From NCBI GenBank assembly GCA_017395275.1, contig JAFPVN010000094.1, forward strand, positions 1-13,900: 13,900 bases of DNA, written 5' to 3'. Of this stretch, positions 1 to 6,277 are shown piece by piece. This DNA comes from Candidatus Methanomethylophilaceae archaeon (lineage in GTDB: Archaea > Thermoplasmatota > Thermoplasmata > Methanomassiliicoccales > Methanomethylophilaceae). The stretch's first letter is position 1. The number at the start of each line of letters is the position of its first letter. The translations under genes were made by a program, and so were the position numbers. Under the pieces are notes generated by a model. It did no database searches, was not told the DNA's origin, and saw only the letters and a list, made by a program, of their open reading frames with translations.

Positions 1-1
1 A

Positions 2-217
2 AGGTCGGCACAGGTGGGGCAATCCGGTAAGACAGTGTCCCCGGACCTGTACATAGCGTTCGGTATCTCCGGTGCGGTGCAGCACCTCGCCGGACTCAGG
101 GCGAAGAGGATAATCTCGGTCAACAGGGACAGGAACGCGCCCATCAATTCCGTCGCCGATAAGGCGATAATAGGCGACGCCGACGCGATCCTCGAGAGTA
201 TGCTCAGGCAGGCTTGA
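2..217 (+). CDS. etfA: Electron transfer flavoprotein alpha subunit, C-terminal part (cut by window edge)
   Basis: This is the last ~71 codons of a gene that begins before the window. The reading frame is open from base 2 and ends in TGA at 215-217. The sequence matches the FAD-binding C-terminal domain of EtfA: a GQSGKTVSPDLYIAFGISG stretch followed by QHLAGL, a strand ending in NRD, then APIN and VADKAIIGDA. In this family these segments hold FAD and the protein pairs with EtfB to carry electrons between dehydrogenases and an acceptor in the cytoplasm. EtfB and any partner dehydrogenase would lie to the left and cannot be seen. The last 14 bases overlap the 3' end of the converging redoxin-like gene. 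Identification is confident from motif recognition; the electron donor is unknown. Confidence 0.9.
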   Translation, partial: RSAQVGQSGKTVSPDLYIAFGISGAVQHLAGLRAKRIISVNRDRNAPINSVADKAIIGDADAILESMLRQA

Positions 218-620
218 AGAACGTCTTGAGACGCTCGTAGACCCTGTCAGCGTGACCCTTGATGAGGTCGTCGTTCCACTGAGCCAGTATCTCCATGTCC
301 TTGCCGACGAAGTACGTGGTCCTGCCGGATGCGCCGCACTTCTTCAGAAGCTCGTTGCCGGGGTCGGACATCATCTTGACCTTGATGTCCCTCTCCAGGA
401 CCTTCTCCCTGATGTCCTCCTGAGAGCAGGGTGTGATCACCATGGTGATGATGTTCCTGATGATCAGCTTCTGGTAGTAGACGTCGAACTGGTCCGCAAG
501 GTCGAGGGTGTCGTCCGAGAGATCCGGAGCGAACACCGCTATGAAGTGCATGTTCGTCAGCAGCGACGAGGGGAGCACCTGACCGGTGTCATCCTTCAGA
601 TCGAAGTCCGGGAAGCGCAT
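204..620 (-). CDS. Peroxiredoxin-like (AhpC/TSA fold) protein lacking the usual peroxidatic cysteine
   Basis: This 138-residue protein follows the thioredoxin/peroxiredoxin fold order: FDLKDDTGQ start, a FIAVFAP strand, a helix, the VITPCSQEDI segment, MSDPGNELLKKCG, then RTTYFVGKDMEI. Peroxiredoxins have a Pro-x-x-x-(Thr/Ser)-x-x-Cys active site after the first strand. Here that stretch reads APDLSDDT and has no cysteine. Cysteines remain only at 65 and 95, while the arginine before TTYFV (R100) is kept. It may be a divergent, repurposed or inactive redoxin, or it may use C65. The ATG lies four bases after the pheT stop, so it is probably cotranscribed with pheT. The gene ends in TGA and overlaps the etfA end by 14 bases. 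The fold is fairly sure; activity is not. Confidence 0.75.
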   Translation of the reverse strand: MRFPDFDLKDDTGQVLPSSLLTNMHFIAVFAPDLSDDTLDLADQFDVYYQKLIIRNIITMVITPCSQEDIREKVLERDIKVKMMSDPGNELLKKCGASGRTTYFVGKDMEILAQWNDDLIKGHADRVYERLKTFFKPA

Positions 621-624
621 GGTA

Positions 625-2286
625 TCAGAACAATGCGGACGAGTGCGATTCGGCGTAATCGACGAGGTCGATCTCGAACATCGAAACGGGGTGGGTGATC
701 TCGTAGTCGGTGATGACCTGAGGGGACACCTCTCCGAAGCATCCGATGACCTTTCCGCCGACGACGATCTCCGCTCCCCTTCCGGGAACGAAGGTCCTGT
801 ACTCCGACGCCTTGATCGAGTATTCCATGCCCATCTCGCGGAGCACGGATTCGGTGTACGATTTGATCTCAGTGAAGGAGACCTTGGAGTTCATGATCAT
901 GCCGCAGAGGTGCTTGCGCCTCTTCTCGTCCACGACCACATCGCTGACCTCGAATATCCTCTGGGGGAGGTCGCGGTGCTTGTTGCGCCTGAAGATCCTC
1001 ATGAGGCTGGGCATGAGATAAGAACGGAGACAGGTGTGGTCCTCGGTGATGGGATTCAGTACCCTTACGTTGTCCAGTTTGGGAAGTCCGGAGTTGTCGA
1101 ACTCGTCCTTGTCGGAGCTCAGGGTGAGCGTGGTTACCTCGGTGAATCCGAGACCGACCATAACATCGCGGAGATCCTCGGAGATGTTGGTTATGGGCAT
1201 CAGTCCGCCTGTGGTCTGGGAGACGTCGATCTTGCCCTGTCCGAACTTCTCGTAACCGTACCCCTTCGCCACGTCCTCGAACAGGTCCTTGACGTGCATT
1301 ATGTCCAGCCTGACGGAGGGCGACTCGACGAAGATTGTGTCCCCTTCGCACATGGAATCCAGTCCCATGCGCCTGAGGGCGGCGACCTGCTCCTCGGGGG
1401 AGATGTCCAATCCGAGGAAGCTGGCACATTCCTTAGCGCTGAACTCCCAGCTTGTAGATGAGAGGTCGGGCATGACGATATCCTCTTTTCCGTCGTGGAT
1501 GGTGACGGATCCGATGGATCCCCCGCGCTCCGCGAGCGCGGTGCATATGATGTCCAATGCTCCCTTGACCGCCCTGTAATCGGTTCCGGTCACGTCTATC
1601 AGGAGGTTGGTTGTGTTCGTGGTTACCGTGGTGAGAGTGCCGTTGATGATCGGCGGGAACGAGAGGACGTTGTTGTTGGCATCGAGGATGATCGGGTATT
1701 TCTCCTTGCCATCGAGCAGGTGCCTGTATCCCACTCCCTTCTCGTGCTTCTGCAGGATCTCCTCCAGATCCCACTCCTCGGTCTTGGCGAGGGGTACGAA
1801 CCTGATGTCGTGGGGTCCGACCGCCTTGTATGTGAACGGCGGGGTGACCTTGTCAAGGTCGTGTATGCCTATGGCGACCTTGGATCTCTTCCTCCCGATG
1901 GTGACGTGGAGCTTCTCCTGCATCTCCATGATGCTCCTGAGGAAGGTGTCGTCTATCTGCACATCGAAGACGGCGGCTCCCAGGAACACGGGTCTAACGG
2001 ACTTGACGGAGGGATCGACCGTGAACTCTATATCGGTCTCCTCGACGTCGTACTCAGCCATGCCGGGCTCTATGTCCAGGAACGCGCGGAGTCCCCTTCC
2101 CATACCCTCGACGCAGTAGAGGTCGGCGCGGTCGGGGAAGAGTTCCACGGACATCTCGTCGGATGTCATGTCGGTGGATTCCATGACGGCTCCCATCATG
2201 GGGATCCTCTCGTAGAGCTCCTCGATGGGGACGTCCTCTCCGATGACGGAACAGAGGTCCTTGTAGCTGAAGTTGATTACAGGCAT
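625..2286 (-). CDS. pheT: Phenylalanine--tRNA ligase beta subunit, archaeal type
   Basis: This 553-residue protein is PheT, which with PheS charges tRNA-Phe in the cytoplasm. It opens with MPVINFSYKDL and contains ELFPDRADLY near residue 50, typical of archaeal/eukaryotic beta chains. The B3/B4 region follows, with DANNNVLSFPPIING and TTNLLIDVTGTD. A B5 domain with PSVRLDIMHVKDLFEDVAKGYGY lies at roughly 280-345, and the catalytic-like core starts with VLNPITEDHTCLRSYLMP near 405. About 550 residues is normal for archaea; bacterial PheT is ~800 with extra domains. The ATG at 2286 has no ribosome binding site but a TATA-like box ~21-31 bases upstream, so the mRNA is probably leaderless. pheS is not adjacent in this window. 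The stop is TGA. Confidence 0.96.
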   Translation of the reverse strand: MPVINFSYKDLCSVIGEDVPIEELYERIPMMGAVMESTDMTSDEMSVELFPDRADLYCVEGMGRGLRAFLDIEPGMAEYDVEETDIEFTVDPSVKSVRPVFLGAAVFDVQIDDTFLRSIMEMQEKLHVTIGRKRSKVAIGIHDLDKVTPPFTYKAVGPHDIRFVPLAKTEEWDLEEILQKHEKGVGYRHLLDGKEKYPIILDANNNVLSFPPIINGTLTTVTTNTTNLLIDVTGTDYRAVKGALDIICTALAERGGSIGSVTIHDGKEDIVMPDLSSTSWEFSAKECASFLGLDISPEEQVAALRRMGLDSMCEGDTIFVESPSVRLDIMHVKDLFEDVAKGYGYEKFGQGKIDVSQTTGGLMPITNISEDLRDVMVGLGFTEVTTLTLSSDKDEFDNSGLPKLDNVRVLNPITEDHTCLRSYLMPSLMRIFRRNKHRDLPQRIFEVSDVVVDEKRRKHLCGMIMNSKVSFTEIKSYTESVLREMGMEYSIKASEYRTFVPGRGAEIVVGGKVIGCFGEVSPQVITDYEITHPVSMFEIDLVDYAESHSSALF

Positions 2287-2306
2287 GCGTCCGCGATTGT
2301 GCCTTA

Positions 2307-2317
2307 CTTATTAATGG
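2307..2317 (-). promoter_or_regulatory. Probable TATA box of pheT (leaderless)
   Basis: On the minus strand the AT-rich block CCATTAATAAG lies 21-31 bases before the pheT ATG, in otherwise GC-rich DNA. No Shine-Dalgarno-like run lies between it and the ATG. The spacing fits transcription starting at or next to the start codon. It also implies that pheT does not depend only on transcription from the HMG-CoA reductase gene upstream. Confidence 0.6.
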
Positions 2318-2353
2318 TTTCCGCGCAGGCATGCGCGCGTCGGGTATGCGGAA

Positions 2354-3514
2354 TCACTTCTTGACGCGTCCGAGGTCGGCGTGGGCCTTTCCCAGATGTC
2401 CCGCGGCCTGCGCTCCCAGGGTTGATAGCTCTCCCGCCAGCACCGTTACCGCTACCAACTCAGCGAACTTCCTGGCCTTGCCGGCGCCCTTGCAGTCTAT
2501 CATGGATAACGCTTCGGACTGCGCCGGGAGTTTCGTTCCTCCGCCCACGGTTCCGATCTCCACCGCCGGCATGCGCACCGAGATATACAGATCACCATCG
2601 ACCTCCTCGCATACCGTCATCGTCGAGGATGCCTCGACCACCTGCGCGGGATCCTGTCCCGTGGCAAGGTACAGGGCGGCGACCATGTTGGCCGCGTGGG
2701 CGTTGAATCCGAGCCCTCCGGCCATTGCGCTCCCGATGAGGTTCTTGCGGGTGTTCGTCTCCACTATGGCATGCACGGGAGCGTGCAGCTTCTCCTCGGC
2801 GAGCTGCTTCGGGATCGTCGCCTCCGCTATGACCGTCTTCCCGCGGCCTTCGATCATGTTGATGGCGGCGGGCTTCTTGTCCGTACACATATTACCCGAG
2901 ACGGAGACCATCTCGGCTCCGGTGTTCTCGGCTATGAGCCTGCATACCGCTTCGGATGCTATGGTGGCCATGTTCATTCCCATGGCGTCGCCGGTGTCGA
3001 ACGTGAACCTCATGTGTAAGCTTCTTCCATTGGGGAAGAACTCTATCTGGGTCAATTGACCGTGGGACGTGGTCCCCTTGACCGCCTCTATGATCTTGTC
3101 GGGGTTGTCGTTCACCCATGCCATCACTTCGGCTGCGTGATCTATGCCCTTCACGCGGAAAACGGGTGCGCGGGTCATGCCGTCCCTGAAGACCTTCACC
3201 CTCGCTCCGCCCGCGGCGGAGATGACGCTCATACCCCTCGCTATCGACGCTATCAGAGCGCCTTCGGTTGTTGCCAAGGGGATGATGAACTCGCCTTCGG
3301 CCTCGTCCCCGTTCACCTTGACGGGACCGGCGAATCCCATGGGGATCTGGACGACCCCGATCATGTTCTCTATGTTCGCCGCTGCGGCCTGGGGCTCGAA
3401 GGGATACGACGATACGTTATCCAGCTTGGCGCCGGTGATCTCCTCGACCGCCTTCCTCCTCTTGTCGACGTCGGCACGCTCCATGCCCCTGTTCTTTAGA
3501 TCCTCTATGGCCAT
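2354..3514 (-). CDS. hmgA: 3-hydroxy-3-methylglutaryl-CoA reductase, class I
   Basis: This 386-residue enzyme reduces HMG-CoA to mevalonate with NADPH, the committed step to archaeal isoprenoid lipids. Class I motifs are all visible: ENMIGVVQIPMGFAGP near 49-64, PLATTEGAL with catalytic Glu84, DAMGMNM near 176-182, TDKKPAAIN with catalytic Lys213, HAANMVAA and ATGQDPAQ with Asp288, GTVGGGT at 321-327, and the C-terminal catalytic His373 in AGHLGKAH. There are no membrane segments, as expected in archaea. I start at ATG 3514. It overlaps the upstream TGA by one base (TGATG) and has GGAGG six bases before it; a GTG three bases further upstream is less well spaced. The gene follows the deoxyribosyltransferase-like gene in an operon. 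The stop is TGA. Confidence 0.97.
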   Translation of the reverse strand: MAIEDLKNRGMERADVDKRRKAVEEITGAKLDNVSSYPFEPQAAAANIENMIGVVQIPMGFAGPVKVNGDEAEGEFIIPLATTEGALIASIARGMSVISAAGGARVKVFRDGMTRAPVFRVKGIDHAAEVMAWVNDNPDKIIEAVKGTTSHGQLTQIEFFPNGRSLHMRFTFDTGDAMGMNMATIASEAVCRLIAENTGAEMVSVSGNMCTDKKPAAINMIEGRGKTVIAEATIPKQLAEEKLHAPVHAIVETNTRKNLIGSAMAGGLGFNAHAANMVAALYLATGQDPAQVVEASSTMTVCEEVDGDLYISVRMPAVEIGTVGGGTKLPAQSEALSMIDCKGAGKARKFAELVAVTVLAGELSTLGAQAAGHLGKAHADLGRVKK

Positions 3515-3909
3515 CACAGTCCCTCCGTCATCTCCACGAGCTCCGCCACGGACCTCGCGATACCGTATTCCAGCGAATGTGTCAGCATGATGTTGTCACC
3601 GCCCCTCTCGGAAACCCTGACATCGGTCTTCAGGCCGATGCACGTCTTACCTTTAGCGTAAGCGTAACCCAGTTCGAAGGTCGCTCCCTCGTCGGGGACG
3701 CGGCCGTCCATTATCAGGACAAGCACCTCGCATGCGTCTATCGCCTCTATGTCCTCCCTGAACAGTTCCCCGGTGGACTTGTCCTCGGACGAGGTCTCCT
3801 GCGGAAGGAACACGTCATGCCCGTTCTTCCTGAGCACCTCGGCAACGTGCGCATTGAAATCCAGCTCCGCCTTGCAGAACAGCGGTGCCGCGAGATAGAT
3901 CTTGGCCAT
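3514..3909 (-). CDS. Nucleoside 2-deoxyribosyltransferase-family protein
   Basis: This 131-residue cytoplasmic protein belongs to the NDT family, which cleaves or transfers the N-glycosidic bond of deoxynucleosides; some relatives hydrolyse deoxynucleotides. The catalytic set of the Lactobacillus enzyme can be laid on it with exact spacing: Tyr5 in KIYLAAP, Asp53, Asp73, nucleophile Glu79 in ATFELGYAYAKGK, and Asn106/Met108 in DNIML. It is somewhat shorter than the ~157-residue Lactobacillus enzyme. The ATG has a TATA-like box ~21-29 bases upstream, so the transcript is probably leaderless, shared back to back with the TPR gene promoter. It overlaps the HMG-CoA reductase start (TGATG), implying translational coupling; no metabolic link between the two is obvious. 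Substrate is unknown. Confidence 0.88.
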   Translation of the reverse strand: MAKIYLAAPLFCKAELDFNAHVAEVLRKNGHDVFLPQETSSEDKSTGELFREDIEAIDACEVLVLIMDGRVPDEGATFELGYAYAKGKTCIGLKTDVRVSERGGDNIMLTHSLEYGIARSVAELVEMTEGL

Positions 3910-3927
3910 GCGGGCGCATCGTCTTAC

Positions 3928-3941
3928 TAGTTTATAAGTGA
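3928..3941. promoter_or_regulatory. Shared divergent promoter region (NDT-like gene / TPR gene)
   Basis: The 50-base gap between two divergent start codons holds one AT-rich core, TAGTTTATAAGTG. Read on either strand it resembles a TATA box: TTTATAA on plus, CTTATAAAC on minus. It lies ~21-29 bases from the minus-strand ATG at 3909 and ~22-30 bases from the plus-strand ATG at 3960. The plus-strand gene also has GAGGTG just before its ATG. One symmetric box may serve both directions. Confidence 0.5.
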
Positions 3942-3959
3942 GGGTATCGTTAGAGGTGC

Positions 3960-4589
3960 ATGGCCGACGAGGCGTTCAAGGCGAGGCAGAAGGCGGAGAA
4001 CCAGAGATCCAGCGGCAACATAGACGGTGCGATAAAGACGCTGGAGGACTACCTCATCAACGATCCCCACAACAACCGCGTGAGGATGGACCTGGCCAAG
4101 CTGTACATCTACGACGCCAAGAAGATCGACTTCGGGCTGATGCAGCTAGATGCGATACTGGACCTGGATCCGGACTTCGACGACGCCAGGAAGGCTCTTG
4201 TCACGATACTGAAACGCAACAAACGCTACAACGACGAGACCGACATGCACTTCAAGATCCTTCTGGAGAAGTACCCGAAGGACGCCGACCTCATTCACAG
4301 CTACGGCATATTCTGCAGGGAACAGCTGCTGAACTTCACCATGGCGAAGGAGATGTTCGCCAAATGCGTCGCCATGAAGCTGAACGACGAATCCTACCGT
4401 CTGAGTTACGCGAGCCTGCTGGTCAACGACCTCAGGGAGTACAACGAGGCCAGGAACCAGCTGGCCAAGGCGCTGGAGATCAATCCCTCCAACATGAAGA
4501 CGCAGAAGGCACTGGAGAGACTGCAGAAGCGCAAGTACCGCAACGACAAGGGCCGCAGGGGCGGGATCATCGGCAGGCTCACCAAGTGA
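3960..4589 (+). CDS. Tetratricopeptide-repeat protein
   Basis: This 209-residue soluble protein is made of helix pairs of TPR type. The clearest repeats are RQKAENQRSSGNIDGAIKTL...INDPHN near 8-42, the block with LMQLDAILDLDPDFDDARKAL near 60-82, and EYNEARNQLAKALEINPSN near 160-180. The last is a textbook TPR ending in Ala-Leu-x-x-x-Pro. The tail is strongly basic (KRKYRNDKGRRGG). TPRs bind other proteins, so this is probably a scaffold or adaptor; the partner is not known. GAGGTG two bases before the ATG supports this start. The gene ends in TGA, six bases before the BASS-family transporter, so the two are likely cotranscribed, though a functional link is only inferred. Confidence 0.85.
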   Translation: MADEAFKARQKAENQRSSGNIDGAIKTLEDYLINDPHNNRVRMDLAKLYIYDAKKIDFGLMQLDAILDLDPDFDDARKALVTILKRNKRYNDETDMHFKILLEKYPKDADLIHSYGIFCREQLLNFTMAKEMFAKCVAMKLNDESYRLSYASLLVNDLREYNEARNQLAKALEINPSNMKTQKALERLQKRKYRNDKGRRGGIIGRLTK

Positions 4590-4595
4590 TCACCC

Positions 4596-5552
4596 ATGGG
4601 AAGCAACATCATCGGAAGGGCGATGCCGTTCATCATACTGGGAGCGGCGATTCTCTCATTCATAGTTCCCGATACGGGATTGTGGATATCCACCGGATGG
4701 ATCAACTACATGCTGATGGCCGTGATGTTCGGCATGGGGCTTACGATTAAACCTGAGGACTTCAGGGTGGTGTTCACCCGCCCGAGGGACGTGCTGATAG
4801 GGTGTGCCGCGCAGTTCACGGTCATGCCGCTGGCGGCATACGCCCTCTGTCTGATCTTCGGACTGAAGGAGGGACTGATGATGGGGATGATCCTTGTGGG
4901 TGCGTGTCCCGGAGGCACGGCCAGCAACGTGATATCGTACTTCGCCAAAGGGGATGTGGCGCTCTCCGTCGGCATGACGGCGGTCAGCACCCTGCTGGCG
5001 CCGGTGCTGACCCCGGCCATAGTGTTCCTGATAATGAACGAGTCCATCGACGTGGACGCGTTCTCGATGTTCCTGTCGATAATCCAAGTGGTGATAGTCC
5101 CGATAGCACTGGGATTCCTGATCTCGCACTTCCTCCCCAAGGCGACGGAGAAGACCTCGTCCGTCCTCCCGCTGTTCTCGATAATCGCGATATCGCTGAT
5201 CATCATGTGCATCATATCGCACAACGTGGACAACATCAAAGACTGCGGTGCCGAACTGTTCGCTGCGGTGATACTCCACAACGCGTTGGGATTCCTGTTC
5301 GGGTTCCTGATCGCCAGGGCATGCAGGATGACCCCCAAGAGGTCGAGTACGGTGTCCATAGAGGTGGGAATGCAGAACTCGGGATTGGCGACATCCCTGG
5401 CAACGACGTCCTTCCCCGACCTTTCCATGGCAACCGTACCTGGTGCGATTTTCAGCGTCTGGCACAATCTATCGGGATCCCTTCTTGCGGCATTCTTCTC
5501 GAGGAAGAACGAGGAATCCGAGGAGACTCAGGGGGCTTCCGCCTCAGAATGA
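4596..5552 (+). CDS. Bile acid:sodium symporter (BASS/SBF) family transporter
   Basis: This 318-residue integral membrane protein is built of about ten hydrophobic helices and has a charged C-terminal tail from ~303. The family signature is clear: VGACPGGTASNVISYFAKGDVALSV near 101-125, with Asn111, and SIEVGMQNSGLATSLA near 254-269, with Glu256 and Gln260. These are the segments that cross in the core and bind sodium in solved bacterial homologues. Members import organic anions such as bile acids, pantoate or 2-keto acids with sodium, so the substrate cannot be read from sequence. The ATG follows the TPR stop by six bases; AGTGATC just upstream resembles the distal part of an archaeal ribosome binding site. 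The stop is TGA. Confidence 0.92.
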   Translation: MGSNIIGRAMPFIILGAAILSFIVPDTGLWISTGWINYMLMAVMFGMGLTIKPEDFRVVFTRPRDVLIGCAAQFTVMPLAAYALCLIFGLKEGLMMGMILVGACPGGTASNVISYFAKGDVALSVGMTAVSTLLAPVLTPAIVFLIMNESIDVDAFSMFLSIIQVVIVPIALGFLISHFLPKATEKTSSVLPLFSIIAISLIIMCIISHNVDNIKDCGAELFAAVILHNALGFLFGFLIARACRMTPKRSSTVSIEVGMQNSGLATSLATTSFPDLSMATVPGAIFSVWHNLSGSLLAAFFSRKNEESEETQGASASE

Positions 5553-5556
5553 CTTC

Positions 5557-5591
5557 TTAAATATCTACAACTGAATCCGCACCCCGGAGAG
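5557..5591 (+). promoter_or_regulatory. Rubrerythrin promoter and ribosome binding site
   Basis: The short gap after the transporter gene contains TTAAATAT at 5557-5564, 32-39 bases before the rubrerythrin ATG, and GGAGAG at 5586-5591, four bases before it. The spacing suggests a transcript with only a short leader. No further operator is evident. Confidence 0.5.
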
Positions 5592-5595
5592 TCAC

Positions 5596-6138
5596 ATGAC
5601 CGAGTTCAAGGGATCCAAGACGGAAGCGAATCTCCTGGCTGCGTTCAGCGGGGAGAGTCAGGCAAGGAACAAGTACACTTACTACGCATCCCAGGCGAAG
5701 AAGGACGGCTACGAGCAGATCGCGGCCATCTTCCTGGAGACGGCGGACAACGAGAAGGAGCACGCCAAGATGTGGTTCAAGGCCCTCAACGGCGGCAAGG
5801 TGCCCGACACCATCACCAACCTCAAGGACGCCGCGTCCGGGGAGAACTTCGAGTGGACCACCATGTACGCCGAGTTCGCCAAGACCGCGAGGGAGGAGGG
5901 ATTCAACGAGATCGCCGATGCCTTCGAGGGAGTCGGAGCGATAGAGAAGGAGCACGAGGCCAGATACCTCGAGCTCCTGAAAAACATCGAAGAGGGGAAA
6001 GTATTCGAGAAGGACCAGGTCTCCGTATGGAAGTGCCGCAACTGCGGACACATCCACGTGGGCGAGAAGGCACCCGAGGTCTGCCCCGTGTGCAACCACC
6101 CCCGCTCCTACTTCGAGCTCAAGGTCTCGAACTGGTGA
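5596..6138 (+). CDS. rbr: Rubrerythrin
   Basis: This 180-residue cytoplasmic diiron protein reduces hydrogen peroxide to water and protects anaerobes from oxidative stress. The ferritin-like part carries the iron ligands in order: Glu20 in SGESQARNKY, Glu53 and His56 in NEKEH, Glu93 in YAEF, and the second ExxH at Glu117/His120 in IEKEH. A C-terminal rubredoxin domain begins near 143 with Cys147 and Cys150 (KCRNCG) and Cys163 and Cys166 (CPVC), which hold the electron-entry iron. Length and order are those of classical rubrerythrin; every key residue is present. It has its own promoter and is followed by a strong hairpin, so it looks monocistronic. The stop is TGA. Confidence 0.97.
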   Translation: MTEFKGSKTEANLLAAFSGESQARNKYTYYASQAKKDGYEQIAAIFLETADNEKEHAKMWFKALNGGKVPDTITNLKDAASGENFEWTTMYAEFAKTAREEGFNEIADAFEGVGAIEKEHEARYLELLKNIEEGKVFEKDQVSVWKCRNCGHIHVGEKAPEVCPVCNHPRSYFELKVSNW

Positions 6139-6142
6139 AACC

Positions 6143-6180
6143 GATGGCGGGGGGACCCGCCATCATTCGCTATTCTTTCC
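6143..6180 (+). terminator. Hairpin terminator of rubrerythrin
   Basis: Five bases after the rubrerythrin stop lies a perfect 9-bp inverted repeat, GATGGCGGG (6143-6151) and CCCGCCATC (6156-6164), around a GGGA tetraloop of GNRA form. It is followed by a pyrimidine-rich stretch with TATTCTTTCCTTT. This is an intrinsic-type terminator or 3'-end stabilising hairpin that isolates rubrerythrin from the ATPase gene. Confidence 0.75.
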
Positions 6181-6277
6181 TTTCATAACAGAAAAATTCC
6201 GATTTTTGTTGGAGTGTTTCCACTTATAATCGACAAAACAGGAATATTTATATGGAGTTTCCACTTATAACAGAAAC
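6181..6277 (+). promoter_or_regulatory. AT-rich promoter of the AAA ATPase with repeated operator-like elements
   Basis: The 97 bases before the ATPase ATG are far richer in A and T than the surrounding genes. The 14-base word GTTTCCACTTATAA occurs twice, at 6216-6229 and 6257-6270, 41 bases apart. ATAACAGAAA also occurs twice, at 6185-6194 and 6267-6276. The second element is bounded by inverted GTTTC (6257-6261) and GAAAC (6273-6277), directly touching the ATG. A TATA-like TTTATAT lies at 6247-6253, between the two copies and 25-31 bases before the ATG. The layout suggests a repressor binding on both sides of the core promoter. CACTTATAA could alternatively be a second TATA box. Confidence 0.6.

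Noticed and set aside
586..2364. Long plus-strand open frames (291, 289 and 170 residues) opposite pheT
   Set aside because: They are antisense shadows of a confidently identified gene in GC-rich DNA, with low-complexity His/Asp/Val-rich translations and no family resemblance.
3515..3517. GTG start for HMG-CoA reductase
   Set aside because: ATG one codon later has the better GGAGG spacing (six bases) and the common TGATG coupling.
4656..5560. Frames of 269, 253 and 252 residues overlapping the BASS transporter
   Set aside because: These are other-frame or antisense readings of a clear ten-helix transporter gene.
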